A stretch of DNA of 64,000 nt from Palleronia pontilimi (lineage in GTDB: Bacteria; Pseudomonadota; Alphaproteobacteria; Rhodobacterales; Rhodobacteraceae), in NCBI RefSeq assembly GCF_016412875.1, contig NZ_JAEKPD010000014.1, positions 85,734 through 149,733 on the forward strand, written 5' to 3'. The notes beneath the pieces are model-generated. The model searched no databases, was not told where the DNA came from, and saw nothing but the letters and a program-made list of their open reading frames with translations. The translations under genes and the position numbers were made by a program. Shown one piece after another: positions 63,961 to 64,000 of this stretch (position 1 is its first letter; each line of letters starts with the position of its first letter).

Positions 63961-64000
63961 TGACCTTCCCCCGCGGTTAGGGCCGGTTTGATCTGGAATC
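63961..64000. mobile_element. terminus of an IS3-like element, cut by the window end
   Basis: TGACCTTCCCCCGCGGTTA (63961-63979) is identical to the IS3 terminus at 23170-23188. It interrupts hsdR. The following 21 bases differ from those at 23189, because that copy is internally deleted. The body lies outside the window. Confidence 0.75.

Overview
The window looks like chromosomal DNA from a high-GC alphaproteobacterium of the Rhodobacteraceae (roseobacter-type). The right-hand core block (murA, a DUF2948 protein, hisD, UPF0262, infA, maf, an RNase E/G, yacG, tRNA-Phe) is an arrangement I associate with that family. TRAP and ABC sugar uptake genes and Ti-type mobilisation genes fit the same assignment. 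No tool was run; every family name rests on motif recognition.

Bases 1-11.4 kb hold two catabolic loci. The first (TRAP permease, SDR, BKACE enzyme, four-carbon acid sugar kinase, PdxA2-like dehydrogenase) resembles D-threonate/D-erythronate utilisation. The second is a divergent regulon. A BtpA-family gene and a small secreted protein read left. A periplasmic sugar-binding protein, permease, ATPase, LacI-HTH/PfkB-kinase fusion and a second PfkB kinase read right. Two near-identical palindromes flank its promoter region. Bases 11.4-21 kb are a decayed mix: relics of a small regulator, an IS110 fragment, an ankyrin protein, a DUF336 protein, a response regulator beside a multiply frameshifted histidine kinase, a LysR gene, two divergent transglutaminase-like genes and a SnoaL-like secreted protein.

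Bases 21-24.4 kb hold a beta-helix protein with a 159-bp tandem repeat and a reverse transcriptase. They are separated by an IS3 remnant that has cut both. Bases 24,555-47,858 form an island bounded by an 18-bp direct repeat of the tRNA-Phe 3' end. It carries a tyrosine integrase, an IS3 copy, traD/traC, an oriT and traA (mobilisation), an AlpA-like regulator, a defence cluster (FRG-domain protein, ComEC-like hydrolase, Gabija-like GajB and GajA), ArdC, a DUF2267 protein, a ligase/sulfurtransferase/truncated nitrilase group, a second IS3 copy and an MltR-like protein.

Bases 47.8-54.6 kb are the housekeeping core ending at tRNA-Thr. From tRNA-Thr to the end is another accessory element: a deleted serine recombinase, a deleted VirD4/TraG, small membrane proteins, an uncharacterised gene coupled to an ankyrin gene, and a type I restriction-modification operon. 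In that operon hsdM is frameshifted, hsdS is half-size and hsdR is cut by an IS end at 63,961. Several otherwise good genes are broken by one-base indels, often in homopolymers. The sequence should be checked for assembly error before these are called pseudogenes.
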